From: Hugenholtzia roseola DSM 9546
GTDB taxonomy: Bacteria > Bacteroidota > Bacteroidia > Cytophagales > Bernardetiaceae
Direction of reading: 5' to 3'
NCBI RefSeq assembly: GCF_000422585.1
Contig: NZ_AUGI01000037.1
Coordinates: 18,734 to 82,733, forward strand
Length of the DNA stretch: 64,000 nt
Part shown: one piece after another, positions 16,113 through 26,700 of the stretch
Layout of the letters: each line of letters begins with the position of its first letter
Numbering within the stretch: position 1 is the stretch's first letter
Notes under the pieces: model-generated
Database searches by the model: none
The model's input: only the letters and a program-made list of their open reading frames with translations
What the model was told of the DNA's origin: nothing
Made by a program: the position numbers and the translations under genes

Positions 16113-17162
16113 TTATCGCGCCCAATGGTGCTTGTCTATCGTTTCGAGGGCAGCCACTAAGAGCGAAATTGTGTCTTGTACGTCTTTTTTGTGCGCACTT
16201 TCCGTAACTTGGTGCATGTAGCGTAGCGGAATAGAGATAGCACCTGCAATAGAGCCGCCCTTTCCTAAGGTTTGCAGAGAAGCGGTGTTTGTGCCGCCGA
16301 CGTTCATAATTTCGGCTTGCCAGCTAATACCTTCGCGTTCGGCAGTAGATTTTAGGAAATCAACCATGCGCGAATCGCAAATCGTTCTGCCGTCCATGAT
16401 TTTGATAGCCGTCCCTTTGCCTGCTAAGGTAATGCGTTTGTTGCCACCGACTCCGCTCATGTCATTTGCCAACGTAACGTCTAAGCAAATGCTAAAATCG
16501 GGCTGAATCGTTTGTGCCGCCACCGTTGCACCGCGCAAACCGACTTCCTCCTGTACCGAAAAAAGAGCATAGACATGGAAAGGTACGCGCTCCAAACGTC
16601 TTAATGCTTCTATCAAAATATAAACCGAAATTCTATTATCCAAAGATTTTGTAGTAACAAAATCGCCCATTTCGAGCAAATTGCGCTCTCGCGTAACGAC
16701 ATTGCCCAAGCTCACGTATTTCAAGACCTCCTCTTTGGGAAGCCCTAAGTCTATAAAATAATCGTCTAATTCAGGGCTTTTTTTGCGCTCCTCTGGGGTC
16801 ATGACGTGAATGGCTTTGCCACCAAAAACACCGATTAAATCCTTTTTGCCATGCACAATGACACGTTGAGCCGTCAGGGTCTTAGGGTCGAAGCCGCCTA
16901 AGGGCAGAACTTGTAAATAGCCATTGTCGTCTATGTGATTGACCATAAAGGCGATTTCGTCCATGTGCGCATCTACTACCACGATAGGCGCGTCTGCTTT
17001 CTGGCTGCGCTTGACCGCAACGAGATTTCCGATATTATCGACCCATATTTCATCTACATCACCCTTAATTTCGTCCATGATGGCTTGACGAATCTTGTCC
17101 TCATAGCCGGGTGCGCCGGGGGTTTGGGTTAATTTTTCTAAAAGAGGTAAGTTAAATTCCAT
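16113..17162 (-). CDS. M42-family metallopeptidase
   Basis: A 349-residue aminopeptidase of the M42 family (glutamyl aminopeptidase, PepA-like TET or YsdC group), which trims peptides in the cytoplasm with two metal ions. Ligand and catalytic segments visible are DAHMDEIAFMV, KSLDNRIS, SVQEEVGLRGA (Glu-Glu), CLDVTLANDM and the C-terminal IPLRYMHQVTESAH. The opening LTQTPGAPGYED is the family signature. I start at the ATG at 17162; the upstream frame to 17222 is excluded by a TATCTTTG -7 box at 17208-17201, which would put the transcript start inside it. Exact substrate preference is not predictable. Confidence 0.92.
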   Translation of the reverse strand: MEFNLPLLEKLTQTPGAPGYEDKIRQAIMDEIKGDVDEIWVDNIGNLVAVKRSQKADAPIVVVDAHMDEIAFMVNHIDDNGYLQVLPLGGFDPKTLTAQRVIVHGKKDLIGVFGGKAIHVMTPEERKKSPELDDYFIDLGLPKEEVLKYVSLGNVVTRERNLLEMGDFVTTKSLDNRISVYILIEALRRLERVPFHVYALFSVQEEVGLRGATVAAQTIQPDFSICLDVTLANDMSGVGGNKRITLAGKGTAIKIMDGRTICDSRMVDFLKSTAEREGISWQAEIMNVGGTNTASLQTLGKGGSIAGAISIPLRYMHQVTESAHKKDVQDTISLLVAALETIDKHHWAR

Positions 17163-17200
17163 ATCGCTTTGATGTCGAGAGTTTGAAGAGAAAGAAAAAA

Positions 17201-17233
17201 CAAAGATAGCGAATTTATGCACTTAGGGGCAAA
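17201..17233 (-). promoter_or_regulatory. Promoter of the M42 peptidase gene
   Basis: Minus-strand TATCTTTG (17208-17201) is preceded by TTTG (17233-17230) at 21-base spacing. The transcript would start ~30 bp upstream of the ATG at 17162, which supports that start. Confidence 0.6.
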
Positions 17234-17588
17234 TCTTACGTTTTCAAAAAACTGCATAAGAGTTTATGAATAATTTGTAAAATCGCCTTTGTTTTGTTTG
17301 TAAGTGTTTGAAAATCAATAGTTTAGGTCAGGTTTTGTGTCGCAAAATTTGCTTGCAGATACACAACGGCACTCTTTTTTCCGATTTTTTTTAATGATAA
17401 AAGCTCAAAATGAACCTCGTTCCCAAATTTGACCTAAATTTGATAAGGGAGCGTTTTTCTATAACTTTTTGTAGAACTTAATACCTATTGGGGGGCAGGA
17501 CTTTGTACCCTTGTAATAGCCCTCTTTCGCCTCAATATAGCAGAAATAAAACAAATATCCAAATTTTTAGCCAAGTTGGAAGGAGGGC

Positions 17589-17618
17589 TTGCCTTTTCGA
17601 GTAAAGGTCGTATCTTTG
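17589..17618 (+). promoter_or_regulatory. Promoter of the M23 peptidase gene
   Basis: TTGCC at 17589-17593 and TATCTTTG at 17611-17618 have the spacing of the Bacteroidota consensus. The box lies within the upstream part of the open frame and therefore favours the ATG at 17655 as the start. Confidence 0.55.
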
Positions 17619-17654
17619 TCTTTGCAAATTATCTTTGGTTTAAAACGTTTGAAA

Positions 17655-19595
17655 ATGCCTATCACTATAAAAACAATTATTTTTGCCAAAATGCGAATGG
17701 TTATTTTTTTGATAAATTATTTTGCAATATTTATTTTTACAATTTTTACTACACTTTTTGCACAAAAAAAAGGCGACTACCTCTTTCCTATCAAACCTAA
17801 TGAACGCAACGAACTCACAGGCACGATGGGCGAATTGCGTAGCAATCACTTTCATGGGGGCTTAGATGTGCGCACCAATAACCAAATTGGCTTTCCCGTT
17901 TATGCGGCTGCACAAGGCTATGTTTCGCGTGTGGCGGTGAAGGCGCGTGGTTATGGCAAGGTTTTGTACCTCAAACACGCCAACGGAACAACAACTGTTT
18001 ATGCACATTTAGATAAATTTTGTGATAAAATAGAACGTTATATCAGACAAATTCAATACGAAAGACAATCTTTTGAAGTAGATATCTTACTTGCCCCTTC
18101 TAAATTTCCCATTTTAGCAGGCGAGGAAATTGCCAAAAGCGGCAACTCTGGCTCTTCGGGAGGACCGCATCTACATTTCGAAATTCGCGACACCGCACAA
18201 AATCAGCTCAATCCCCTACTTTTTGGCTTCGACGAAATTGTGGATACTACCCCGCCTCTACTTCAAAAAATTGCCCTTGTGCCAATGGACAGGGCAGCGC
18301 GTGTAGAAGGCGTTTTTGAGCGAAAAGAATGGAAGCCTTACGGTGAAAATGGAGCTTATTTTCTCACGCAAGAAATAGAAGCGCAAGGAAAAATTGCCTT
18401 CGAGCTAATGGCACGCGATAAAATAGAGGGTTCTTATTTTAGTTTTGGAATCAATTATATCAAAGTAGAGTGTGCAGGAACTACCCTTTTTGAGTATCAT
18501 CTTACAAAATTACCACTCGAACATACACGCTACATGAACCGCTTTATCAACTATGAAACTTGGGCTAAGTCGTCAGAGCGTTTCATGAGGTGTTATGTAG
18601 CCGATGGAAATTGTTTAGAAAGTTGTAAAATAGCCGATACAGGTGGAATTTTAGAAGTAGAAGATGGAAAACAGTATAAAGTGCGAATCGTGGTGGCAGA
18701 TAGTTATGGCAACGAAAGTGTCCTTTTCTTACACGTAAAAGGAAATGCTAAAAAAGAAGCAAGTCGCCCTTATCCTCTAAAAAGCACCTTTGAAGTACAA
18801 GACTCTTATCTTATTTTTAAAGCAGATTTATCTGCTACTTTTCCTCATTTAAACAAAGCTACTATTTATGCAAATTATCAAAATTACGCGCTCGAACCTG
18901 CTTATACGGTAGGAAATATCGCCACTTATCTCTATGATTTGCGTTTGGCAATTCCCGATTCTATACAACTTCCAAACCAAAATTTTATTTATCCAAATAT
19001 ACTAACGGCTATTCCTTCGGAGGCAGATTTCAAGTTTTATCACCCTGATTTCAACCTTTTTGTGGAAAAAGAATCTTTATACGATACACTTTATTTACAA
19101 ATGCGGACTACCCAAGTGCAAAATGCAGCAGGCAAAAATGTCCAAGATTGGGTTTTTTCGCATGCGACAATTCCCCTGCATCAAGCCGTTACGCTGCATT
19201 TAAAAACCAAAGAAAAGTTTAAAAATCCTAATAAAGTAGGTGCATATATTATTTACGGGAAAAGTTTAAGTTATCAAGGAGGGGTTTGGCAGGGGGCGCA
19301 TTTTAAATTTACAACGCGCACTTTGGGGCGTTTTCGCTTAGTAGAGGATACAAAGCCGCCTAAAATTCAGCGCGTAGGTAGGAAAGGGCTAACTTTTCGC
19401 ATCACCGACGACCTTTCAGGAATTGATACCTATACCGCGACTTTAAATGGCGAATTTATTTTATTTGAATATGATGCAAAAAGCAGTCTTCTAACTGTAT
19501 TGCCTTTTGACGAAAATAACAAACTAAAAGGCGAGTTTGTTTTAAAAGTAATTGATAATATGAAAAATGAGTCTATTTTAAAAATTTATATTTAA
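17655..19595 (+). CDS. Secreted M23-family peptidase (LytM domain)
   Basis: A 646-residue exported protein. A hydrophobic signal segment near residues 8-38 ends TLFAQ. The LytM/M23 zinc endopeptidase domain follows within about residues 55-200, with the first ligand pair in NHFHGGLDVRT and the catalytic HxH in GGPHLHFEIRD. The remaining ~450 residues are beta-rich and typical of the long Bacteroidota M23 proteins; a late segment RITDDLSGIDTYTATLNGE resembles a bacterial Ig-like fold. It probably cleaves cell-wall peptides or regulates an amidase. The ATG at 17655 is chosen over 17589 because the promoter overlaps the longer start. The gene is monocistronic. Confidence 0.9.
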   Translation: MPITIKTIIFAKMRMVIFLINYFAIFIFTIFTTLFAQKKGDYLFPIKPNERNELTGTMGELRSNHFHGGLDVRTNNQIGFPVYAAAQGYVSRVAVKARGYGKVLYLKHANGTTTVYAHLDKFCDKIERYIRQIQYERQSFEVDILLAPSKFPILAGEEIAKSGNSGSSGGPHLHFEIRDTAQNQLNPLLFGFDEIVDTTPPLLQKIALVPMDRAARVEGVFERKEWKPYGENGAYFLTQEIEAQGKIAFELMARDKIEGSYFSFGINYIKVECAGTTLFEYHLTKLPLEHTRYMNRFINYETWAKSSERFMRCYVADGNCLESCKIADTGGILEVEDGKQYKVRIVVADSYGNESVLFLHVKGNAKKEASRPYPLKSTFEVQDSYLIFKADLSATFPHLNKATIYANYQNYALEPAYTVGNIATYLYDLRLAIPDSIQLPNQNFIYPNILTAIPSEADFKFYHPDFNLFVEKESLYDTLYLQMRTTQVQNAAGKNVQDWVFSHATIPLHQAVTLHLKTKEKFKNPNKVGAYIIYGKSLSYQGGVWQGAHFKFTTRTLGRFRLVEDTKPPKIQRVGRKGLTFRITDDLSGIDTYTATLNGEFILFEYDAKSSLLTVLPFDENNKLKGEFVLKVIDNMKNESILKIYI

Positions 19596-20005
19596 TATCA
19601 TAAAAATAGAATTGATTACGCTTACACAAAACTATTCTCAACTCTTACTTTTGAGATTCGTTTGAGGCAGTGCAGCTGCCTTTGTGGTGCTTTTTTTTGT
19701 TGAACTTAGAATTTATAAAATCCGTCTATTTGTGCATTAGGATAGGTTTCACTTAACAAAATGCCTAAACAAGAATAGCGGATGCAGTTTTTTTTACAAA
19801 AAAACTATCTCTTTTTTGCAGTCTGTCTTTATTTTTTGCTTTTTTTAACGAAAAAAAGGCTATCTTTGTCATACCCCAAAATCAAAGACCCAGAAGACAA
19901 ACATTCCTAAATCATTGTTTTGTGCCTAAAAAGCGACACTACTTTTCGAGCAACAGTTGTCTTTTATCACTGCATTTTTTTACTTTTCTAAACTTTTAAA
20001 TTCAG
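19596..20005. other. Intergenic region upstream of the H-NOX gene
   Basis: About 410 bp without a gene. A weak hairpin GGCAG/CTGCC near 19677-19691 followed by T8 may end the M23 transcript. TATCTTTG at 19861-19868 is a likely H-NOX promoter box. Confidence 0.5.
19861..19868 (+). promoter_or_regulatory. Probable -7 box of H-NOX gene
   Basis: TATCTTTG lies ~138 bp before the ATG, preceded by a T-rich tract. The long leader leaves room for regulation. Confidence 0.45.
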
Positions 20006-20521
20006 ATGCGTGGAACCGTTGCCAAATGTGTAGAGCGTTTCGTTGTAGAAACCTATGGTGCTAAGGCGTGGAAAGACTGTTTGCAGCAGGTCAATCTGCC
20101 TGCCACTTACAATATCAGTGTCATGTCGGAGGTAGATGACCGCATCAGCTTGCGACTGTTGAATGAAATTCACGAGGTTTTGGGGCTTACACACGAAACT
20201 TATACGGATAAATTAGCCAAATATTGGATGCTTGTCTATGCGCCCGAAACATACAAGCCCTTTTATCGTTCTATCAAAACTCTCCCCGATTTTTTGCAGA
20301 AACTTGATTGGATACACCAGTTTATGGTTAAAGATAATTCAAAAAATACGCCTCGTTTTTCTGTCAAAAAAATAGCAGAAGGATTGATACAAATAGAATA
20401 TCAGTCAGAAAGAAATCTGCACGTTTTGTTTAAATACATGTTGATTTATTTAGCAGAGTATTTTAAACAACCTGTTCAAATCAAGTACCTAAACGAGGGG
20501 GTGGTGCAGGTTGGGTTTTAG
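20006..20521 (+). CDS. Haem NO-binding (H-NOX) protein, stand-alone
   Basis: The 171-residue protein is a single H-NOX (HNOB) domain, which holds b-type haem and senses nitric oxide or oxygen. The start MRGTVAKCVERFV is the family N-terminus. The proximal haem ligand is H104 in KLDWIHQFM, and the haem-propionate clamp YxSxR is Y132-S134-R136 in IEYQSERNL. No kinase, cyclase or receptor domain is fused. The neighbours are the M23 peptidase gene and asnB, so its signalling partner is not adjacent; the orphan kinase at 50076-51281 is distant and only a speculative partner. Confidence 0.87.
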   Translation: MRGTVAKCVERFVVETYGAKAWKDCLQQVNLPATYNISVMSEVDDRISLRLLNEIHEVLGLTHETYTDKLAKYWMLVYAPETYKPFYRSIKTLPDFLQKLDWIHQFMVKDNSKNTPRFSVKKIAEGLIQIEYQSERNLHVLFKYMLIYLAEYFKQPVQIKYLNEGVVQVGF

Positions 20522-20636
20522 TTTGATTGATACCCAATAGGCACAGAGAAGGTTTAGGGCAAAGGTAAGGCAAGCATAAAACAGTAAAAAATGATGGAAA
20601 AGAAAGGGCAAAGTCTTTAAAAGATAAAGAAAAAAG

Positions 20637-20666
20637 TTTGAAACCTGCTTTTTTCTTGTATCTTTG
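20637..20666 (+). promoter_or_regulatory. asnB promoter, near-perfect consensus
   Basis: TTTG (20637-20640), 18 bases, then TATCTTTG (20659-20666): one of the best matches to the Bacteroidota consensus in the window. It lies ~130 bp upstream of asnB. Confidence 0.65.
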
Positions 20667-20792
20667 CCTTGAAATGGGCGTTGTTGTGGGCGCAAAATGC
20701 TAAAAATTACGGCGATTCTGAACACTTCCAACAGCGCACGTAGGGCGATTCGTCTTTATATTGATTTTTTCTAACCTTCTCCTTTCTTTCGC

Positions 20793-22736
20793 ATGTGTGG
20801 TATTACGGGGGTTTTTGCTTTTAACGAAATTGGTAGATTTAGTTTGGTGCGTTTGGCGGCGGCTACCGAAGCCTTAGCCCATAGAGGTCCCGATATAGGC
20901 AAACTTTTTAACGATTATTTTGTGGGATTGGGACATCGTAGGCTTTCCATCGTCGACCTTTCGTCTTCGGGAACACAGCCCATGACGGACGTTTCAGGAC
21001 GTTATACGATTGTCTTTAATGGTGAAATCTATAACTACCAGACGCTAAAAAAAGAATTGCAAGGCATTGATTTTCAGTCTGATACAGATACCGAAGTCTT
21101 GCTCTATTTATACATAAAAGAAGGCGAAAAATGCTTGGAAAAGCTAAATGGTTTTTTTGCCTTCGCCGTTTATGACAACGAGGAACAAGAAATTTTTATC
21201 GCTCGCGATAGAATGGGCATCAAGCCGCTTTATTATTATCAAGATGAAGATAAGTTTTTGTTTTCTTCGGAAATCAATTCACTTTTAGCATATAAAATCC
21301 CTAAAAAAATAAATTGGGCGGCTATCGCTACCTATTTTCAGTTAAGTTATATTCCTGCTTCTTTGTCTATTTTTGAAAATGTAAAAAAATTAGAACAAGG
21401 GCAATTTCTCAAAGTTAGGAAGCGCAATCTTGTGCAAAAAACGTATTACACGCCTCCAAAAAATTATAGAAAACAAGAGTATAATACCATTTCGTATGAA
21501 AACGCCCAGCAAAAATTAGTAGAGATTTTAGAAGATGCTGTGCGTTTGCGCCTTATCGCCGATGTACCTGTGGGGGCATTTTTGAGTGGCGGCATTGATT
21601 CTTCGGTGGTAGTGGCTTTGGCAAGTCGCCATACTTCGCAGCTCAATACTTTTTCTATTGGCTATAAAAACGAACCACTATTTGATGAAACACATTACGC
21701 TAAATTAGTGGCTGAAAAATTTAAAACACAGCATCAGGTTTTTGAGCTATCTAATGACGATATTTTTGAAGCGGTGATAAAAGTGTTGCCCTTTTTTGGC
21801 GAACCCTTTGCAGATTCTTCTGCCGTTCCGTTTTTTATTTTGAGCCAAAAGACAAAACAGAAAGCTACTGTCGCGCTTTCAGGTGACGGGGGCGACGAAC
21901 TTTTTGCAGGTTATCAAAAGTACGCAGGTGCATATAAAATAAGAAAAGGTGGTTTTTTAGTTAATTTATTAGCTAATAACACAAATCTTTTAGCTAAATT
22001 TCCGCAATCGCGAAATAGCTTTTGGGGTAATAAGTTTAGGCAGGCAAATCGCTTGGCTTTGGCGGCACAGTTGGAAGAGAAGGCGCGTTATTGGCAGCTT
22101 TCTTCTGTTTTGTACGAAAAGGATTTGGCGCAGCTTTTTTTGCCCGATTGCATAGAAAAAATAGAAGCAAGTGAGTATAACACCTTGAAAAACAGCCTTT
22201 TAGACCCTATTCGCACCGAAGAAGAAGTACGCGCTATTGGCGCAAATGACATCAATGATGTGCTTTATGCTGATGTGCAGATGGTTTTAAGTGGAGATAT
22301 GCTTATGAAAGCAGATTTTATGTCGATGGCGCAGGCTTTGGAAGTGCGCGTTCCTTTTTTAGATTATCGTCTTGTAGATTTTGCTTTTTCGTTGCCAGAA
22401 TCCTATAAAATTGATTCTAAAATAAAGAAAAAAATTGTACAAGATGCTTTTAGAAGCCTTCTCCCGAAAGAACTTTACAATCGCCCTAAGAAAGGTTTTG
22501 ATGTTCCCCTTGCCAAAGGTTTCAAAACGGTTTTGCGTCCGCTATTAGAAGAACTTTTTGACCCCAATTTTATCGAAGAACAGGCTATTTTTCAAAATAG
22601 TTTTATCCAAAACCTTAAAAAGCGCGTTTTAGAAGGCACAAATTTCGACCAAGCGCAGGTTTGGACATTGCTCGTCTTTCAATATTGGTGGAAAAGGCTT
22701 GATATTCAGAAAGAAATCCCCGAAGAAGAGGACTAA
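20793..22736 (+). CDS. asnB: Asparagine synthase, glutamine-hydrolysing
   Basis: Makes asparagine from aspartate, glutamine and ATP. The 647-residue protein starts MCGITGVF, so Cys2 becomes the N-terminal nucleophile of the class II glutaminase domain (residues ~1-200; also AHRGPDIG and NGEIYNY). The synthetase domain follows, with the ATP-pyrophosphatase loop SGGIDSSVVVALA near residue 267 and SGDGGDELFAGYQKY near residue 365, then EVRVPFLDYRLVDFA and RPKKGFDVPLAKG. Homologues with this layout also act in polysaccharide or peptide biosynthesis, but no such cluster surrounds it. It converges on the quinone oxidoreductase gene, 23 bp away. Confidence 0.92.
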   Translation: MCGITGVFAFNEIGRFSLVRLAAATEALAHRGPDIGKLFNDYFVGLGHRRLSIVDLSSSGTQPMTDVSGRYTIVFNGEIYNYQTLKKELQGIDFQSDTDTEVLLYLYIKEGEKCLEKLNGFFAFAVYDNEEQEIFIARDRMGIKPLYYYQDEDKFLFSSEINSLLAYKIPKKINWAAIATYFQLSYIPASLSIFENVKKLEQGQFLKVRKRNLVQKTYYTPPKNYRKQEYNTISYENAQQKLVEILEDAVRLRLIADVPVGAFLSGGIDSSVVVALASRHTSQLNTFSIGYKNEPLFDETHYAKLVAEKFKTQHQVFELSNDDIFEAVIKVLPFFGEPFADSSAVPFFILSQKTKQKATVALSGDGGDELFAGYQKYAGAYKIRKGGFLVNLLANNTNLLAKFPQSRNSFWGNKFRQANRLALAAQLEEKARYWQLSSVLYEKDLAQLFLPDCIEKIEASEYNTLKNSLLDPIRTEEEVRAIGANDINDVLYADVQMVLSGDMLMKADFMSMAQALEVRVPFLDYRLVDFAFSLPESYKIDSKIKKKIVQDAFRSLLPKELYNRPKKGFDVPLAKGFKTVLRPLLEELFDPNFIEEQAIFQNSFIQNLKKRVLEGTNFDQAQVWTLLVFQYWWKRLDIQKEIPEEED

Positions 22737-22759
22737 AATCGCTTAAATTTTAGTTTTAA

Positions 22760-23737
22760 TTAACTAACTTTCAGCACAATTTTACCCATATTAAGATTCG
22801 CCTGCATGCGTTTGTGTGCTTCTTCGGCTTGTTGCCACTCAAAAACGCTATCTATAATAGGCATCAATTTGCCCTCTGCCCATAAGTTTTTGGTATTTTT
22901 CCAAAACTGAAATATTAAGTCGCTTTGATAACTAAGTGAGCGATTGCGCAAGGTAGTGCCTAAAATTTGCAATCTTTTAGTTAGAAGAGTAGCTATATTA
23001 AAATTATCGATTTTTACACCACTTAGGGCGGCAAGCAATACCAAACGTCCATCGAGGCGCAGGCTTTTGAGGTTGTCTGTCCAATATGATGCTCCTATGC
23101 AGTCAATTATTAAATCTATTCCTGCCTCTTTTGAAGAAGGATAAAAAGTTTGTATTTTTTGATAAAAATTTTCGTTTGTATAATCAATTACGAGGTCTGC
23201 GCCTAAATTGCGACAGGTTGCCATTTTAGCGGTCGAGCAAGTTGTAACTACCTCTAAATCAAAGACTTTTGCTAACTGTATAGCCGCTGTGCCTACGCCA
23301 CTTGCACCCGCATGGATAAGTACGCGCTCTTGGGGACACGCCTTTCCCACCAAAAATAAGGCTTGGTAGGCAGTTAAAAAGGCTTCGGGCAGGGCAGCAC
23401 CTTGTTCAAAACTAAAACCTTCGGGAAGCGGCATCAGAAGATTTTGATGTGCCTTTGCCTGCTGTGCATAGCCGCCGCCGCTCAATAAAGCCATTACTTT
23501 GTCGCCAACTTGCCAGTTGGCAACCGCTTCGCCTTTGGCTTTGATAATGCCCGAAACTTCTAACCCTAAAATATGGGAAGCACCTTGGGGCGGAGGATAT
23601 TTGCCTGCCCTTTGCAGCAAGTCGGCGCGATTGATGCCTGCGGCTCGCACCTCGATAAGTACCTCTTGGGAATTTATTTCGGGGCTTGCCATTTCCTGAA
23701 AAGAAAGCGTTTCGTTTGTATGTTGTATAAAAAACAT
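22760..23737 (-). CDS. NAD(P)H quinone oxidoreductase, MDR superfamily
   Basis: A 325-residue medium-chain dehydrogenase of the zinc-independent quinone reductase type, similar to the PIG3/QOR group. It has the GroES-like N-terminus (AGINRADLLQRAGKYPPP), the nucleotide-binding HAGASGVGTAAIQLAK near residue 142 and TCSTAKMATCRNLGADLVIDY after it. No structural zinc cysteines are seen. It probably reduces quinones or enals with NADPH; the exact substrate is not readable. Twelve base pairs separate it from the upstream restriction-modification gene on the same strand, so they may be co-transcribed. Confidence 0.87.
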   Translation of the reverse strand: MFFIQHTNETLSFQEMASPEINSQEVLIEVRAAGINRADLLQRAGKYPPPQGASHILGLEVSGIIKAKGEAVANWQVGDKVMALLSGGGYAQQAKAHQNLLMPLPEGFSFEQGAALPEAFLTAYQALFLVGKACPQERVLIHAGASGVGTAAIQLAKVFDLEVVTTCSTAKMATCRNLGADLVIDYTNENFYQKIQTFYPSSKEAGIDLIIDCIGASYWTDNLKSLRLDGRLVLLAALSGVKIDNFNIATLLTKRLQILGTTLRNRSLSYQSDLIFQFWKNTKNLWAEGKLMPIIDSVFEWQQAEEAHKRMQANLNMGKIVLKVS

Positions 23738-23748
23738 TTTCTGTTTTT

Positions 23749-26700
23749 TTAAGTAAAAAGTTTTTCTATTATCTCATCTATTTTTTCCATGAGCGTTTCT
23801 GTTTCTACTAATACTTTAATAATTTTTTGGTAATGTGAAATTTCTTCCGAACTAAGTCGTAAATTCCTACGGTCTTTCAACCACTTTTGAGCAGGCTGAT
23901 AGCCACCTATGTAAAATTCCCAAGCCTTTATGGGGATATTTTCAAAATATTGCTTGTCGTTTATCCAAATTTTTCCTATTTGAGAAGTTGTACTTTCCCA
24001 ATCTACTTTTGTAATTTTCCTACTTATTAGATTGTCGCCTTGTATTGGATAATGTGCAAGTTGCGTTTCATTATCGGATAGTTCTAACAAATGCAGTTGG
24101 CGCAAATGACTACCCAAACCTACTAATTCCCAAAATAGGTTGGCTTCTTTTGGGTAGGGAATACGTGGAAAATCTATTTTTAAAAATTCTTGATATTTTT
24201 TTCTATATTTTTTTGAATATAAAATTGCATATATATAATCTAAAATATCTATGGGTGCAAAAGTATTGACCCGACCTGTCTTCTCATTTTCAAATTTTAA
24301 GTTTAGATTTTCTTCTATTTTTTGTATAATATTTTTGTTAAGATTGGGAACACGCTCTACTTCTGCCATCAAAGTAGTAGGTTTTTCTTTTATATTTTCT
24401 TGATTTGTTTCTGTATCGTTTTGTTCTAAAAACTGTATTTGTGTTCTTAAACTTTCTACTGCCGCTTGTGCTTCTTCATAAAAGTTTCTATTTTCTTCAA
24501 ACAAACTCTGATGAATGGTGGTAGGATTGTCTATTTTTTCATAAAAAGGCTGTACTTTTTTATCAAAAAACTTTTTAACTTTTGTGAAATGCGCTTGGGC
24601 TTGTTCTAACTTATATTTTAATATCAAAAGTTCTTTTTCCTTTGAAAAGTTCTTTTTTCTTAGCTTTTTCTTTTTTTCAAGGTAAGTGTAAAGGGGAAAA
24701 ACGTTTGTACCTGCTCCTGAGTAAGCATCGCCAAAGGCTCTATCTACAATGTATTTTGAAACCATGCCATGTTGAAAACCTCCTTGCCCCTTACACAAGC
24801 GGGGCAGAACGAGGGCTACATTTTCAGACAAAAGATGGCGCATTGTGTTGTAACGCCCATTACAGACAAATCCATTTTGAGTGCCTGTATAAAAGGTATA
24901 GCGGAAATCAAATAACCTATAAGCTATTTTAGTAATATAGTTATCGTTTTTATGATTCTCTATGACATCTGTCTTAGCGCGTAAAATTTTCCAATCTCGC
25001 GCGTCGGTAGTTTGATATTTTTTCTCTATTTCTATTTGACTTAAATGTTTAAAATCATGCAATACTTCTAAAAGATTTTCTTTGTTAAAATGAATCGTAA
25101 TGGCATCACGAACCGACTCTACACCTGATACATTTTTAACAAAAAGCTCATTTGTATCAAAAAAACTATTATATGTATGAATCTCTTTAAAATTTTTAGG
25201 AACAAAAAAGTAGTTTGGTTCAGTATAGGACAACTTTTCCCAAACGATACTATTTAATGAATTTTTGCTTAAAAAAGAAAATTTTGTTTCTCTTTTACCA
25301 TATGCCTCTGTATAAAAAACTTGTGCTAATTCATTTTTTTCTTTTTTTCCTGTTTTGATAAAAATATTGATAGAAACTCCCTGCATAATATCAAAAACAT
25401 TTTGGTCGAGGCTGCCGTCGGGTGCAGTTTCTTTTCTTTTGGCATTGCCATGCAAGTCGAGGATGTAGATGGTATCAAAACTTTCGAGCAGGTGCTTGCG
25501 CATTTGTCTGTGTGTAATGCCATCAATAAAACTATTATTTGAAATATAAGCTAAAACACCGCTGCCATTTTTATCGATAAAATATTGTCCGTATCTAATA
25601 AATTTAATATAATCATCATCAAGATTGATTTTTCTTTCATTTAGATTTTTCTTGTAATCTGCCACTAAATCTTGTATCCAAGCACTTTTGTTGCTACTGC
25701 TGACGGCGTAGGGCGGATTGCCCAAAACAACCATAACGGGCGCGTCGCGCTTGATGCGGCTCGCCTCATTTGCTTCCTGTGAAAGCCAAGAGGAAAAAAG
25801 GGTCTTTTTTTCGGCATGATGGGCTTCCAAAGCGTTGGTTAGGTAAATGCGTAGGCGTTTGGGTTCGGTGGCTTGGTAGTCGGTTTCTTTCAAAAGCATT
25901 TCCAATTTTAGATGCGCCATCGCATAAGAAGCCATCAAAAGCTCGAAACCATGTAGGCGCGGAATTAGGTCGCGCTCCACATAATCGCTCCAAATGCCTT
26001 TGATGTTGGTAAAATAAGTATTGTGAATATATTTAATAGTTTCAGCTAAAAATGTACCAGTTCCTGTGGCAGGGTCGAGAATTTGTACCTGATGTACTTC
26101 TTTTATTGTATTTTTATCTGCACTTTGTAGCGCAATTTTGGAGGTGTCGGCAATGCCTTTTGGTAAATGAAATTCTGTTTTTAAAATATCATCTATTGCA
26201 CGAATAATAAAATTGACAATCGGTTCGGGCGTATACCAAACGCCGCGCGATTTGCGCAATTTAGGGTCGTATTCGGAAAGGAAATTTTCGTAAAAATGAA
26301 TAATAGGGTCGTGCGTCTGTGTATTTTTACCAAAATTTTTGAGCAATTTTTCTAAATCCGTAGCCCTAAATACTGCCGCCAAATTATCTACGGTAGGGAC
26401 AATGCGCTCATCTATTTCTAAGCCTGCAATATAACCAAAGAGTTTGCGCAAAAAAGGGTTTGATTTTGGAATCAAATCGGCAGCCTTCTGACGGCTAAAT
26501 GTTCCCAACTCGGTATCGTGGAGGCGTGCTGCGAAAAGACCGTAAGCTAAGGTCTGGGCGTAGATGTCGGCAAAAGTAGGCGGCGTAAGGTCGTGAATTA
26601 AAATTGTTTTGAAAGTATCGTATTGTGCTAATAAGGAAGATTCCTCTTGGTTAGTTTGGTCGGCGGTGATGGCACGTTCTAAAATATTTTGCAGTAACCT

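Larger units (their letters stand above)
17163..17654. other. Divergent promoter region between M42 and M23 peptidase genes
   Basis: The ~490 bp hold promoter-like boxes for both genes (17201-17233 minus and 17589-17618 plus) and no gene. The stretch between the boxes is unexplained AT-rich DNA. Confidence 0.6.
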
